Source of the DNA: an uncultured Christensenella sp. | GTDB lineage: Bacteria > Bacillota > Clostridia > Christensenellales > Borkfalkiaceae | Length of the DNA stretch: 64,000 nucleotides | Reading direction: 5' to 3' | Assembly: GCA_910578145.1 (NCBI GenBank) | Contig: CAJTPJ010000003.1 | Coordinates: forward strand, 82,657 to 146,656 | In this document: piece after piece, positions 43,109 to 51,190 of the stretch | Layout: each line of letters begins with the position of its first letter | Numbering within the stretch: position 1 is the stretch's first letter | The notes under the pieces: generated by a model | Databases searched by the model: none | The model's input: the letters and a program-made list of their open reading frames with translations, nothing else | Told to the model about the DNA's origin: nothing | Made by a program: the position numbers and the translations under genes

Positions 43109-44410
43109 TTAAGCCTTCCACTTCCTGTTTTTCTTAAACCACTCGGTGTCCTTTAATATCACGTTGTTGTTTGAGCAGTCCGCAATAAGTTCGCCGTTTT
43201 TGGCGTAAAAAACTATATTTCCGTTCATAGATTCGTACAGACCGTTTTTATAGTCCACGATAAGCGTGGTGCAGTAAATATTTTCGGTGTGCTTTGAAAC
43301 CCTGTCTATAAACGCCTGCGCGGGGAAAGTATTTTCCGCGTTTGTGGTATATTCGGTAGTTCCGCAACAACAGCAAACCGCAACGTTTTTGGGTTTGATA
43401 ACTTCCAAAAGTTTTTCGGTAGAAGCAGTGTAACTGCCGTGATGCCCGCCCTTGAAAAGGTCAACCTGCGGCAAATCGTTCATTTCCACGAGATAGCTTT
43501 CCCCCTCTTTTTCAAGGTCGCCCGTAAATAAGTAATTGTACGTTTCGCCGCCCGACTTTTGCGTAAGCAACACGCAAACGGAATAATCGTTTTCGTCGTC
43601 GGTGGCGTTATAATAAAAATGGCTGTCGAGTATGGTAAGTTCAACCGTTTGGGCTTCGTCCAAATAATATTTATATTTAGCGCCGTCCGTTTGTTGCCTA
43701 CATTCTTTGGCGGTATAAACCGCCGTCCCTTTGCCCTTAGCGTACTCCACAGCGTCGCAATACTCGTCGTAAATCGCAGTTTCGGATTTATGCCCCGCAA
43801 ACTGAATAAGCGTGCCTACCTCGTATTGGTAAAGTATGCCTGTGCGCGAGTCGCCCTCTTTATTGCCCACGAAACCCGCGATATGGTCCTGATGAGCGTG
43901 GGTTGCTATTACGTATTCAAGTTTGCCGTCCGTGCAATATTCGTCCACGTAACTTTTAATGGTTGCCGCGCTGTTTTTCCTTGAACCCGCGTCAATTAAA
44001 ACCTCGGTGTCGCCGCACTTTATAAGCGTGCAGTCGCCCGTATATTTATTTCCGAGTTCGAGAAAGTGAACGGAAAGCTCGGCAGAGTTGCCGTTGAAAC
44101 CGCAGACGGCGCATATTCCGTCCTCACCGAGCACGTGGTTGCCGCTGCCTTTGATAATTTCGCTTTCGTCAGCGTCGCAATACAGGCACTTGCGCTCACG
44201 CGAGCCGTCGCCGCAGTCCGCTTCCCGCACCACGGTCCAATCGCCCCAGGTATGGTCAAAAAGCCCTACGTATTTATGTACCAAGTCGTGGCGGACGATA
44301 CAGAAAATTACCGCCGCAACGACGATAAGAACTAATATTACGGCAATAGCCGCGGCTAATTTGGGGCGTTTTTTAGCCGCGTCCGCCATTTTATTTGATT
44401 TTTTTGCCAT
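43109..44410 (-). CDS. Membrane-anchored MBL-fold hydrolase (ComEC C-terminal type)
   Basis: 433 aa. A Lys-rich cytosolic start and one membrane helix (about 17-42) place the rest outside. A Cys-rich module follows (about 55-105), with pairs CLYC and CAVCGF, and a metallo-beta-lactamase domain with THAHQDHIAGF, preceded by IKCGDTEVLIDAGS. The arrangement resembles the competence-linked MBL domain of ComEC, which has been linked to nuclease activity, but the ComEC channel domain is missing. The Cys module looks like that in the lipoprotein at 12111-13250. AAGGTG precedes the ATG; it follows valS after 8 nt. Substrate unknown. Confidence 0.8.
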   Translation of the reverse strand: MAKKSNKMADAAKKRPKLAAAIAVILVLIVVAAVIFCIVRHDLVHKYVGLFDHTWGDWTVVREADCGDGSRERKCLYCDADESEIIKGSGNHVLGEDGICAVCGFNGNSAELSVHFLELGNKYTGDCTLIKCGDTEVLIDAGSRKNSAATIKSYVDEYCTDGKLEYVIATHAHQDHIAGFVGNKEGDSRTGILYQYEVGTLIQFAGHKSETAIYDEYCDAVEYAKGKGTAVYTAKECRQQTDGAKYKYYLDEAQTVELTILDSHFYYNATDDENDYSVCVLLTQKSGGETYNYLFTGDLEKEGESYLVEMNDLPQVDLFKGGHHGSYTASTEKLLEVIKPKNVAVCCCCGTTEYTTNAENTFPAQAFIDRVSKHTENIYCTTLIVDYKNGLYESMNGNIVFYAKNGELIADCSNNNVILKDTEWFKKNRKWKA

Positions 44411-44418
44411 TAATCACC

Positions 44419-47034
44419 TTATAAATTTTTAAGCTGGTTTAACAATTTTTCACGCATTTCTATAAATTTATTTAGTTTAGCGCGCTCTTCGTCCACGAGT
44501 TTTTTGGGCGCTTTGCTTAAAAAGCCCTGATTATTCAGTTTACCGTCGGCGCGCCTTATTTCGCCGGTAACCCTGTCAAGCTCGCCCTCTAAACGGGCTT
44601 TTTCCTTTTCAAGGTCCACAAGCTCGCCCATAGGTATAAACAGAGTGCCAACCGACAACACTTTGGTTACCGTTTTTTCGCCCGCTTCCGCAGGTGATGA
44701 TATAAAATGAATTTCCTTTGCGCCGGCAAGTTTTAAAATGCTGTCTTGGTTTGCGGAAATAAGCCGCTTGCTTTCGGTTACTATATACAAACTTACCTTG
44801 CGCGAAGGAGGGCAGTCCAGCTCGGTTTTAGCCGCGCGCACGGCTTTAATAATTTCCATAACGCCCGCAAACGCCTGCGCGTCTTTTTTATAAGCACGCT
44901 TTGCGTTATATCTGGGAAACTCTTTATTCATTATAGTGCCGTTAGTGTTGGGCAGGTTACGGTAAATTTCGTCGGTAATGAAAGGCACGAAGGGGTGCAA
45001 AAGTTTTAATGCGTTTTCAAGCACGTAAACGAGTACGGAAATAGCCCCGTCGCGCTTTGCCGCGTCGTCCGACTTTAACGCGGGTTTTACAAGCTCGATA
45101 TACCAATCGCAGAAATCAGACCACATAAAGTCGTACATAGTCTGGCACGCAATACCAAACTCAAACTTGTTTAAAGCTAAAGTTACGTCGCGTATAGCCG
45201 ATTGCAAGCGGGATATTATCCACTTATCCGCGTGCGAAAGTTTAACTTCTTCAAGCGGCTTTACGTTGCCGCTTTCCGCGCTCATAATAACGAAGCGGCT
45301 GGCGTTCCAAATTTTGTTCATAAAGTTGCGGCACGCTTCCACCTTTGCGTCGGAATAGCGGGTATCGTTGCCGGGGGCAACGCCCTGCAATAAGCTGAAT
45401 CTTAAACTGTCCGCGCCGTATTTATCTATAATTTCCAGCGGGTCTACGCCGTTGCCAAGCGATTTGGACATTTTTCTGCCCTTTTCGTCGCGCACCAAGC
45501 CGTGAATTAAAACGTCGCGGAAAGGTACTTTACGCATATGCTCAAGCCCGGAGAAAATCATTCTCGCAACCCAGAAGAATATAATGTCGTAACCCGTTAC
45601 GAGCACGTCGCCGGGGTAAAAATATTCAAGGTCGGAAGTGTCGTCGGGGAAACCCAGCGTGGAAAAAGGCCACAGCGCAGACGAGAACCAGGTATCTAAA
45701 ACGTCCTCGTCCTGACTTAAGCGCGCCCCCCCGCAATCGGGGCATATATGGGGGTCTACCTTGCTGCAAATCTCTTTGCCGCAGTCCGCACAGTACCAAA
45801 CGGGTATGCGGTGACCCCACCAAAGCTGGCGGGAAATACACCAATCCTTAACGTTTTCCATCCAATTATAATAAATTTTAGCAAACCGCTCGGGAACGAA
45901 AGAAATCTTTTTATCGGTTACCGCGTCTATAGCGGGACGGGCAAGCCCTTCCATTTTTACAAACCACTGTTTTGAAACGATGGGCTCTACGATAGCGCCG
46001 CAACGGTAGCAGTGCCCCACGTTGTGCGCGTGCGGCACGATTTTAACGAGCGCGCCCGAATTTTTTAAATCTTCAACGAGTCTTTTTCTGCATTCGTACC
46101 TATCAAGCCCCGCGTATTTTCCCGCAAGCTCGTTCATAGTGCCGTCGTCGTTCATAACGCGGACTACGGGCAAGTTGTGGCGAAGCCCCACTTCAAAGTC
46201 GTTAGGGTCGTGCGCGGGCGTAATTTTAACGCAACCCGTACCGAATTCCATATCAGCGTGGCTATCGCCTACTATGGGAATGGGTTTATCTACTACGGGT
46301 AAAACCACGTTTTTACCTATCAACTTTTTGTAACGGGCGTCGGCGGGGTTTACGGCAACCGCAGTGTCGCCGAACATAGTTTCGGGACGGGTGGTTGCAA
46401 CTTCCAGCGCAATATCCTCGCCTTCTACGGGGTACTTAATATGCCAAAAGTTTCCGTTCTCTTCGGAATACTCCACTTCCGCGTCCGATAACGCCGTTTT
46501 ACAGCAAGGACACCAATTTATTATCCTGCTGCCCCTGTAAATAAGTTTTTTATTGTAGAGGTTTACGAAAACTTCCCTTACCGCCTTAGAACACTTTTCG
46601 TCCATAGTAAAGGTAAGGCGTGACCAATCGCAAGAAGAACCTAACTTTTTCAACTGCTCTACTATCCTGCCCGCGTACTTGTCCTTCCACTGCCACACGC
46701 GCTCTAAAAACTTTTCCCTGCCAAGGCTTTCTTTGGAAAGCCCTTCTTTTTTAACCTGCTCCACAACTTTTACTTCGGTTGCTATGGAAGCGTGGTCCGT
46801 GCCCGGCAACCAAAGGGCGCAATACCCCTGCATACGTTTGAAACGGACAATCGTGTCCTGCAACGTTTCGTCCATTGCGTGCCCCATATGAAGCTGACCC
46901 GTGATATTGGGCGGGGGCATCATTACGGTAAAAGGCACTTTATCGTCGTCGCGCACAGCCTTGAAATAGCCGCCCTCTTCCCAATCTTTATAGAGCTTGT
47001 CCTCAAATTCTTTGGGGTTATAAGTTTTTTCCAT
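44419..47034 (-). CDS. valS: Valyl-tRNA synthetase
   Basis: 871-aa class I synthetase that charges tRNA-Val and edits Thr. The HIGH-type motif is PPNITGQLHMGHAMD, the KMSKS motif is GRKMSKSLGNGVDP, and the editing domain contains TTRPETMFGDTAVAVNP. A zinc-type Cys set is present (CADCGKE, CPDCGGARLSQDEDVLDTW), and the C-terminal coiled coil that binds the tRNA is present. GAGGAGG precedes the ATG. The roughly 120-nt leader contains neither a T-box consensus (AGGGTGGNACC) nor a terminator, so tRNA-responsive attenuation, common for valS in Bacillota, is not evident here. Confidence 0.97.
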   Translation of the reverse strand: MEKTYNPKEFEDKLYKDWEEGGYFKAVRDDDKVPFTVMMPPPNITGQLHMGHAMDETLQDTIVRFKRMQGYCALWLPGTDHASIATEVKVVEQVKKEGLSKESLGREKFLERVWQWKDKYAGRIVEQLKKLGSSCDWSRLTFTMDEKCSKAVREVFVNLYNKKLIYRGSRIINWCPCCKTALSDAEVEYSEENGNFWHIKYPVEGEDIALEVATTRPETMFGDTAVAVNPADARYKKLIGKNVVLPVVDKPIPIVGDSHADMEFGTGCVKITPAHDPNDFEVGLRHNLPVVRVMNDDGTMNELAGKYAGLDRYECRKRLVEDLKNSGALVKIVPHAHNVGHCYRCGAIVEPIVSKQWFVKMEGLARPAIDAVTDKKISFVPERFAKIYYNWMENVKDWCISRQLWWGHRIPVWYCADCGKEICSKVDPHICPDCGGARLSQDEDVLDTWFSSALWPFSTLGFPDDTSDLEYFYPGDVLVTGYDIIFFWVARMIFSGLEHMRKVPFRDVLIHGLVRDEKGRKMSKSLGNGVDPLEIIDKYGADSLRFSLLQGVAPGNDTRYSDAKVEACRNFMNKIWNASRFVIMSAESGNVKPLEEVKLSHADKWIISRLQSAIRDVTLALNKFEFGIACQTMYDFMWSDFCDWYIELVKPALKSDDAAKRDGAISVLVYVLENALKLLHPFVPFITDEIYRNLPNTNGTIMNKEFPRYNAKRAYKKDAQAFAGVMEIIKAVRAAKTELDCPPSRKVSLYIVTESKRLISANQDSILKLAGAKEIHFISSPAEAGEKTVTKVLSVGTLFIPMGELVDLEKEKARLEGELDRVTGEIRRADGKLNNQGFLSKAPKKLVDEERAKLNKFIEMREKLLNQLKNL

Positions 47035-47159
47035 AATTCCTCCTCACGAAAACCTTTGCTTATACACTCCTGCGGTTTTGCGTGATTTACAGGCTTTGCG
47101 CCCTGCGCCCTAACTTAAACGGCGCGATTTTTGTATTTTCCGTAAAATTATACTATTTG

Positions 47160-47211
47160 ATTATAGCGCAATTAAAGGGAAGTTGTCAAACGCAATGGGG
47201 CGCGGCATAAA
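47160..47211. promoter_or_regulatory. Back-to-back promoters of valS and the ABC importer sharing -35 sequence
   Basis: Leftward: TTGACA (47189-47184), 18-bp spacer, TATAAT (47165-47160). Rightward: TTGTCA (47183-47188), 17-bp spacer, CATAAA (47206-47211). The heptamer TTGTCAA serves as -35 on both strands, so the two polymerases would exclude each other. Confidence 0.6.
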
Positions 47212-47247
47212 ATGTATTATCAAATTTTTAAGGAGTTTATACTTACA

Positions 47248-48243
47248 TTGAAAAACAAATTTTTATGCTGCATACTTGCGGCTTGCTTTGCGCTTGCCCT
47301 CCCCTTTGCCGTGGCGGGTTGTAAAAGCGACAAAAGCGTAATAAAAATCAACGAAGTCACACACTCGGTATTCTATGCGCCCCTTTATCTTGCGGACGCG
47401 TTGGGCTATTTTGAAGACGAGGGCTTTGAAATAGAGCTTACCAACGGCGGCGGCGCCGATAAAACTATGGCGGCGGTGCTTTCCGGCGGCGCGGACGTAG
47501 GTTTTTGCGGCCCCGAAGCGGTTATTTACACCTTCCTCGGCGGCAGTGAAGACCAACCCAAAGTGTTTGGGCAGCTTACCAAGCGCGACGGCAGTTTTCT
47601 TGTAGGCAGAAATAAAGAAGATAATTTCGATTGGAAAACATTGGGCGGCAAAAACGTGCTTGCGGGCAGACCCGGCGGCGTGCCGTTTATGACTTTCGGA
47701 TATCTTATGAACAACTTAGGCGTTTCGCCCAACTATATAACCGAAGTCAGCTTCGACTCTATGACGGCGGCGTTCGAGGGCGGCATAGGCGACTATTGCA
47801 CTATGTTCGAGCCCGTAGCTTCGGAATATCAGGCGGCGGGCAAGGGTTACATCGTAGGCGCGGTCGGCGCGGAAGCAGGCGAAATCCCCTACACCTGTTT
47901 TATGGCGAAATCGAGCTACATCAACAAAAACGGCGACAAGATAGAAGGTTTGCTCCGCGCGATAACCAAGGCTACCAAATACCTTAACGAAACCGACGTT
48001 AAACAGGTTGCCGAAAAACTTAAAGGGTATTTTGCGGGCACTTCGGTTGAAAGCATTGAAAAATCGCTTGAAAGCTATAAAAGCATTGACGCGTGGGTAG
48101 ACAATATGGCTATGAAAGAAAGCTCGTTTACGAGGTTGCAGGACGTAATTGAGCTTGCGGGCGAGCTTTCAAAGCGCGTTGCGTTTTCAGATATAGTGCT
48201 TACCGAAACCGCGCAGAAAGTTTATAACGAAATTTATGCTTGA
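47248..48243 (+). CDS. ABC transporter substrate-binding lipoprotein (SsuA/TauA/NMT1 type)
   Basis: 331 aa from the preferred TTG start; the open frame begins at an ATG at 47212 that precedes the AAGGAG (47230-47235). A signal peptide ends at lipobox AVAGC. The mature part is a periplasmic-binding fold of the sulfonate/taurine/nitrate/thiamine-precursor group: HSVFYAPLYLADALGYFEDEGFEI, AAVLSGGADVGFCGPE, and LAGRPGGVPFMTFGY. It is the binding component of a three-gene importer with 48236-48961 and 48990-49787. The ligand cannot be read; no TPP or other riboswitch was recognised upstream. Confidence 0.88.
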   Translation: MKNKFLCCILAACFALALPFAVAGCKSDKSVIKINEVTHSVFYAPLYLADALGYFEDEGFEIELTNGGGADKTMAAVLSGGADVGFCGPEAVIYTFLGGSEDQPKVFGQLTKRDGSFLVGRNKEDNFDWKTLGGKNVLAGRPGGVPFMTFGYLMNNLGVSPNYITEVSFDSMTAAFEGGIGDYCTMFEPVASEYQAAGKGYIVGAVGAEAGEIPYTCFMAKSSYINKNGDKIEGLLRAITKATKYLNETDVKQVAEKLKGYFAGTSVESIEKSLESYKSIDAWVDNMAMKESSFTRLQDVIELAGELSKRVAFSDIVLTETAQKVYNEIYA

Positions 48244-48961
48244 ATTTAAAAACATTTCTTACACCTATCACACCAAGGAGGGGGAAACCACTGCCGTTTC
48301 AAACCTTAATTTCACGGTGGAAAACGGGCAGTTCGTTTCGGTAATAGGTCCTTCGGGCTGTGGAAAAACTACTATTTTGTCGCTTGCGGCGGGGCTTTTG
48401 TCCCCGTCTGCGGGCGAGGTAGTGCGCGGCGAGGGCGAATTTGGGTACATGTTGCAACGCGACGCGCTGTTTCCTTGGCGAACGGTTGAGGGAAACATTT
48501 TCCTGCCGCTGGAAGTAAAAAAACGAAACACGCCCGAAAAACGCAAACGCGCCGTTGAACTTGCAGAAAAGTACGGGCTTAAAGATTTTTTAAAAAAGAC
48601 GCCCTCTCAACTTTCGGGCGGAATGCGGCAGAGGGTTGCGCTTATACGCACGCTTGCGGCAGAACCGGAAATTCTGCTGTTGGACGAACCTTTTTCCGCG
48701 CTTGACTACCAGACGAGGCTGGAAGTATGCGACGACGTGCAAAGAATTATCAAAAGCGAAAAAAAGACGGCGCTTTTGGTTACGCACGATATTTCGGAGG
48801 CGATTGCTCTTTCGGATAAAGTCGTGGTGCTTTCCACAAGGCCCGCTACCGTCGTTGCCGAACACGACATCAATTTCGGTGGAAACTCGCCTAAATCGCG
48901 CAGGGAATGCGGCGAATTTGCGGCTACTTTCGAGATTTTGAGGAAAGAGCTGGGGATATAA
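48236..48961 (+). CDS. ABC transporter ATP-binding protein (SsuB/TauB type)
   Basis: 241 aa. Walker A GPSGCGKTTILSLAAG, Q-loop YMLQRDALFPW, signature LSGGMRQRVALIRTLA, Walker B ILLLDEPFSALD and H-loop VTHDISEAIAL are all present, so it should energise the importer. The N-terminus overlaps the end of the binding-protein gene by 8 bp, and the permease follows after 28 nt. Size and signature fit the nitrate/sulfonate/taurine subfamily. Confidence 0.92.
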   Translation: MLEFKNISYTYHTKEGETTAVSNLNFTVENGQFVSVIGPSGCGKTTILSLAAGLLSPSAGEVVRGEGEFGYMLQRDALFPWRTVEGNIFLPLEVKKRNTPEKRKRAVELAEKYGLKDFLKKTPSQLSGGMRQRVALIRTLAAEPEILLLDEPFSALDYQTRLEVCDDVQRIIKSEKKTALLVTHDISEAIALSDKVVVLSTRPATVVAEHDINFGGNSPKSRRECGEFAATFEILRKELGI

Positions 48962-48989
48962 GGGTTTTTGCCGACACGAGGATACACTT

Positions 48990-49787
48990 ATGAAAAACAC
49001 CACCTTTTCGCGCGAACATATCGCGTATTTAAAAAAACAAAGAAACAAAAAAATTATAGTTATTTTATCGCGCGTGCTCCTGCTGGCGGCGGTGCTGGGA
49101 ATTTGGGAAATTTTCGCGCAGTGTAAAGTAATAGACCCGTTTATTACAAGCTCGCCCTCGCGCGTGTGCAAGACGATTGCAAGTTTGTATACCGACGGAA
49201 CGTTGTTTTACCATATTGGCATTACGCTTATGGAAACCCTTGTCGGCTTTTTGATAGCCGTAATTTTGGGCTATGCCGTAGCGGTGGTTTTGTGGGCTAG
49301 CGAAACGGTAAGGAAAGTGCTTGAACCGTACATAGTGGTTCTTAACTCCCTACCCAAAATCGCCTTAGGACCGCTTATTATCATATGGATTGGCACGGGG
49401 TACGACTCTATTATATTTATGACCGTGCTCGTTTCCATAATAGTGTGCATAATGAATATGCTTTCGGGGTTTATCGCGGTTGATAAAACCAAACTTACGC
49501 TTATGAAATCGATGGGCGCGGGGCGTATTACCACTTTGCGCAAGCTGATAATTCCCGCCTCGCTTCCCGCGCTCATGAACACTTTGAAAGTTGCGGTGGG
49601 GCTTGCCTGGATAGGCTCGATTATGGGCGAATATATAGTTTCCAAAGCCGGACTAGGCTATTTAATAGTTTACGGCGGGCAGGTTTTTAAACTTGACCTG
49701 GTTATGACGGCTACGTTTATTTTGTGCGCGCTTGCAGGCGGAATGTACGCCATAGTGGCGCTTATAGAAAAACGGGTGACGAAATAA
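48990..49787 (+). CDS. ABC transporter permease (SsuC/TauC type)
   Basis: 265 aa with about six hydrophobic helices. The cytoplasmic coupling loop that contacts the ATPase is visible as KSMGAGRITTLRKLIIPASLPALMNTL (EAA-type pattern with conserved Gly and Pro). GAGG precedes the ATG. It is the last gene of the importer, followed by a strong bidirectional hairpin. Transport of a small sulfonate, amine or vitamin precursor is possible; the sequence does not decide. Confidence 0.9.
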   Translation: MKNTTFSREHIAYLKKQRNKKIIVILSRVLLLAAVLGIWEIFAQCKVIDPFITSSPSRVCKTIASLYTDGTLFYHIGITLMETLVGFLIAVILGYAVAVVLWASETVRKVLEPYIVVLNSLPKIALGPLIIIWIGTGYDSIIFMTVLVSIIVCIMNMLSGFIAVDKTKLTLMKSMGAGRITTLRKLIIPASLPALMNTLKVAVGLAWIGSIMGEYIVSKAGLGYLIVYGGQVFKLDLVMTATFILCALAGGMYAIVALIEKRVTK

Positions 49788-49794
49788 TACTAAT

Positions 49795-49836
49795 AAAAAA
49801 ATATCCCCCCTGCCTTAGGGTAAGGGGGACTTTTTA
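49795..49836. terminator. Bidirectional terminator between importer and small-gene operon
   Basis: TCCCCC/GGGGGA stem (49804-49809, 49824-49829) with inner pairing. The plus strand continues CTTTTTAC and the minus strand TATTTTTTTATT. Confidence 0.8.
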
Positions 49837-49839
49837 CGT

Positions 49840-49920
49840 TTAGAATACCACCGCTATTATTGCGGCAGCGGCGGCGCACGCCGCCATTATATTAATTGCC
49901 TTTTTAAAAAAGTAAATCAT
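49840..49920 (-). CDS. 26-aa single-helix membrane micropeptide
   Basis: ATG at 49920 overlaps the stop of the preceding small gene as ATGA, with AGGTG about 6 nt upstream. The product opens MIYFFKKAINIM and ends in an Ala/Ile/Val-rich run (AACAAAAAIIAVVF), so a single membrane helix with an inner basic pair is predicted. It ends just before the bidirectional terminator and so fits a two-gene transcript. No family is recognised. Type I toxin-like peptides and small regulators of membrane proteins have similar size and character; which, if either, applies is unknown. It is too short for ordinary gene callers. Confidence 0.5.
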   Translation of the reverse strand: MIYFFKKAINIMAACAAAAAIIAVVF

Positions 49921-50102
49921 ACGGCACACCTGTACCCCGCGCGCTCGCGGGTGTTTAATCCTTTCGATTTAGTTAGCTCAACGAAAAGTTTATCGCTTTC
50001 CGTCACGGGTATGCAATCCCCGTTTTCATACAGGAAAATATCCCCCTCGTGGCGGTCGCGTATAATACTCTTCTGTCTTTCAATATATGCCGTAAAGTTC
50101 AT
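49917..50102 (-). CDS. 61-aa hypothetical protein
   Basis: Small acidic/basic mixed protein beginning MNFTAYIERQKSIIRD, with GDIFLYENGDCIPVTESD in the middle and a basic end (NTRERAGYRCAV). No family is recognised. AGGAG sits 8 nt before the ATG. A TATAAT box lies at 50140-50135 on the minus strand, without a good -35, giving a short leader. It is divergent from a WYL regulator whose promoter carries dyad sequences, and overlaps the 26-aa membrane peptide, so the three may form one regulated module. Confidence 0.6.
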   Translation of the reverse strand: MNFTAYIERQKSIIRDRHEGDIFLYENGDCIPVTESDKLFVELTKSKGLNTRERAGYRCAV

Positions 50103-50150
50103 TTCTGTTAACTCCTCTGCTTATTTACGCCTTTATTATACCCGTTATTG

Positions 50151-50198
50151 TTGACAAATGATGTCAGGTATGATAAAATAATTTTGTAATTTTTACAA
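50151..50198 (+). promoter_or_regulatory. Promoter of the WYL regulator with two dyads
   Basis: TTGACA (50151-50156), 17-bp spacer, TAAAAT (50174-50179). The dyad TGACA-AATGA-TGTCA (50152-50166) covers the -35 box, and TTGTAA-TTT-TTACAA (50184-50198) covers the predicted start. Both are candidate operators for autoregulation. Confidence 0.7.
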
Positions 50199-50232
50199 TT
50201 TATCGTATTCTGCGTGCGGAGGAAATATAACC

Positions 50233-51153
50233 GTGAAATACACTACGATGTTTAAAATTTTAATGCTTTTACTGCAAAAGAAAAAAATAACCGCCGCGGA
50301 GGTTGCGCGGAGGTACGAAGTTTCGGTGCGTAGCGTTTACAGGTACGTGGAAGAGCTTACCGTTTGCGGTGTTCCCATAGACGTGGAGCGCGGGCGGTAC
50401 GGCGGTTTAAGCGTTGCGGACACCTTCCGCTTGCCAACGGGATATTTCACCCGCGACGAGTACGCGGCGGTTGTAAACGCTATCGACGCTATGTGCTCGC
50501 AAATTTCAGACGAAAACCTTATTTCCGCGCGAGAAAAGTTTGAAAGCAGGCAAAAAAGCGAAAACCGCAACAATACGGTATGCGGAAACGTTATAGTGGA
50601 CGGCGGCACTTGGGCGGACGACAAAAAGTTTTCGGATAAAATGAACGTTTGCGAACGTGCGGTTAACGAAAGGCTTAGCCTTTTGATTGATTACGTTTCG
50701 CGCGGGGGCGAACATTCAAAGCGCGTTATAGACCCGCACGTTTTGGTTTTTAAACAAAACGTTTGGTACGTTTGGGCGTTTTGCCATACCAAACAGAATT
50801 TCAGAACTTTTAAAATAGGGCGGATAAAATCGGCTTCGTTTACGGGCAATACTTTCGTTAAGCGGGAATTTACCCGCGACGACATCGATTTGAATTTTAC
50901 GGAAAGAGTAAGCGAGCTGAAAGAAGTAACTTTGAGCATTGATAAATATTCGCTGCCCGACGCCGAGGAATGGCTGGGCATTGACAACATAGAACCGCGC
51001 GGAGGAAATTTTATAGCCAATCTGTTTTTACCGGACGACGATATTTTAGTAAATAAAATTCTCGGCTACGGCGGAACGGTTAAAGTTATGTACCCGCCCG
51101 AGCTAAAAGAAAAAATAAGAAACGCCGCTTTAAAAATTGCGGAAAGCGTTTAA
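50233..51153 (+). CDS. HTH/WYL-domain transcriptional regulator (YafY family)
   Basis: 306 aa. The N-terminal winged helix-turn-helix (about 1-60) reads ITAAEVARRYEVSVRSVYRYVEEL, then GRYGGLSVADTFRLP and a linker; the WYL ligand-sensing domain (about 140-225) includes VIDPHVLVFKQNVWYVWAFCH and FKIGRIKSA; a WCX-like C-terminal part follows. Such proteins usually bind small ligands, nucleotides or nucleic acid and repress or activate neighbouring genes. It starts with GTG after GGAGG. Divergent from the two tiny genes at 49840-50102, which are its most likely targets along with itself. A terminator hairpin follows. Confidence 0.88.
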   Translation: MKYTTMFKILMLLLQKKKITAAEVARRYEVSVRSVYRYVEELTVCGVPIDVERGRYGGLSVADTFRLPTGYFTRDEYAAVVNAIDAMCSQISDENLISAREKFESRQKSENRNNTVCGNVIVDGGTWADDKKFSDKMNVCERAVNERLSLLIDYVSRGGEHSKRVIDPHVLVFKQNVWYVWAFCHTKQNFRTFKIGRIKSASFTGNTFVKREFTRDDIDLNFTERVSELKEVTLSIDKYSLPDAEEWLGIDNIEPRGGNFIANLFLPDDDILVNKILGYGGTVKVMYPPELKEKIRNAALKIAESV

Positions 51154-51160
51154 ACGTTAA

Positions 51161-51188
51161 AAGCGCCGACTTTTGAAAGTCGGCGCTT
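51161..51188. terminator. Bidirectional hairpin terminator
   Basis: AAGCGCCGACTT/AAGTCGGCGCTT, 12-bp stem with a 4-nt loop, between the convergent WYL regulator and rarA. Tails are AATTATTTT (plus) and TTTAACG (minus). Confidence 0.75.
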
Positions 51189-51190
51189 AA

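Noticed and set aside
47035..47155. T-box riboswitch for valS
   Set aside because: No AGGGTGGNACC-like T-box, no antiterminator/terminator pair, and the leader is too short.
47190..47250. TPP or other riboswitch before the ABC importer
   Set aside because: No CTGAGA/ACCTGAT-type conserved elements and the predicted leader is only about 30 nt.
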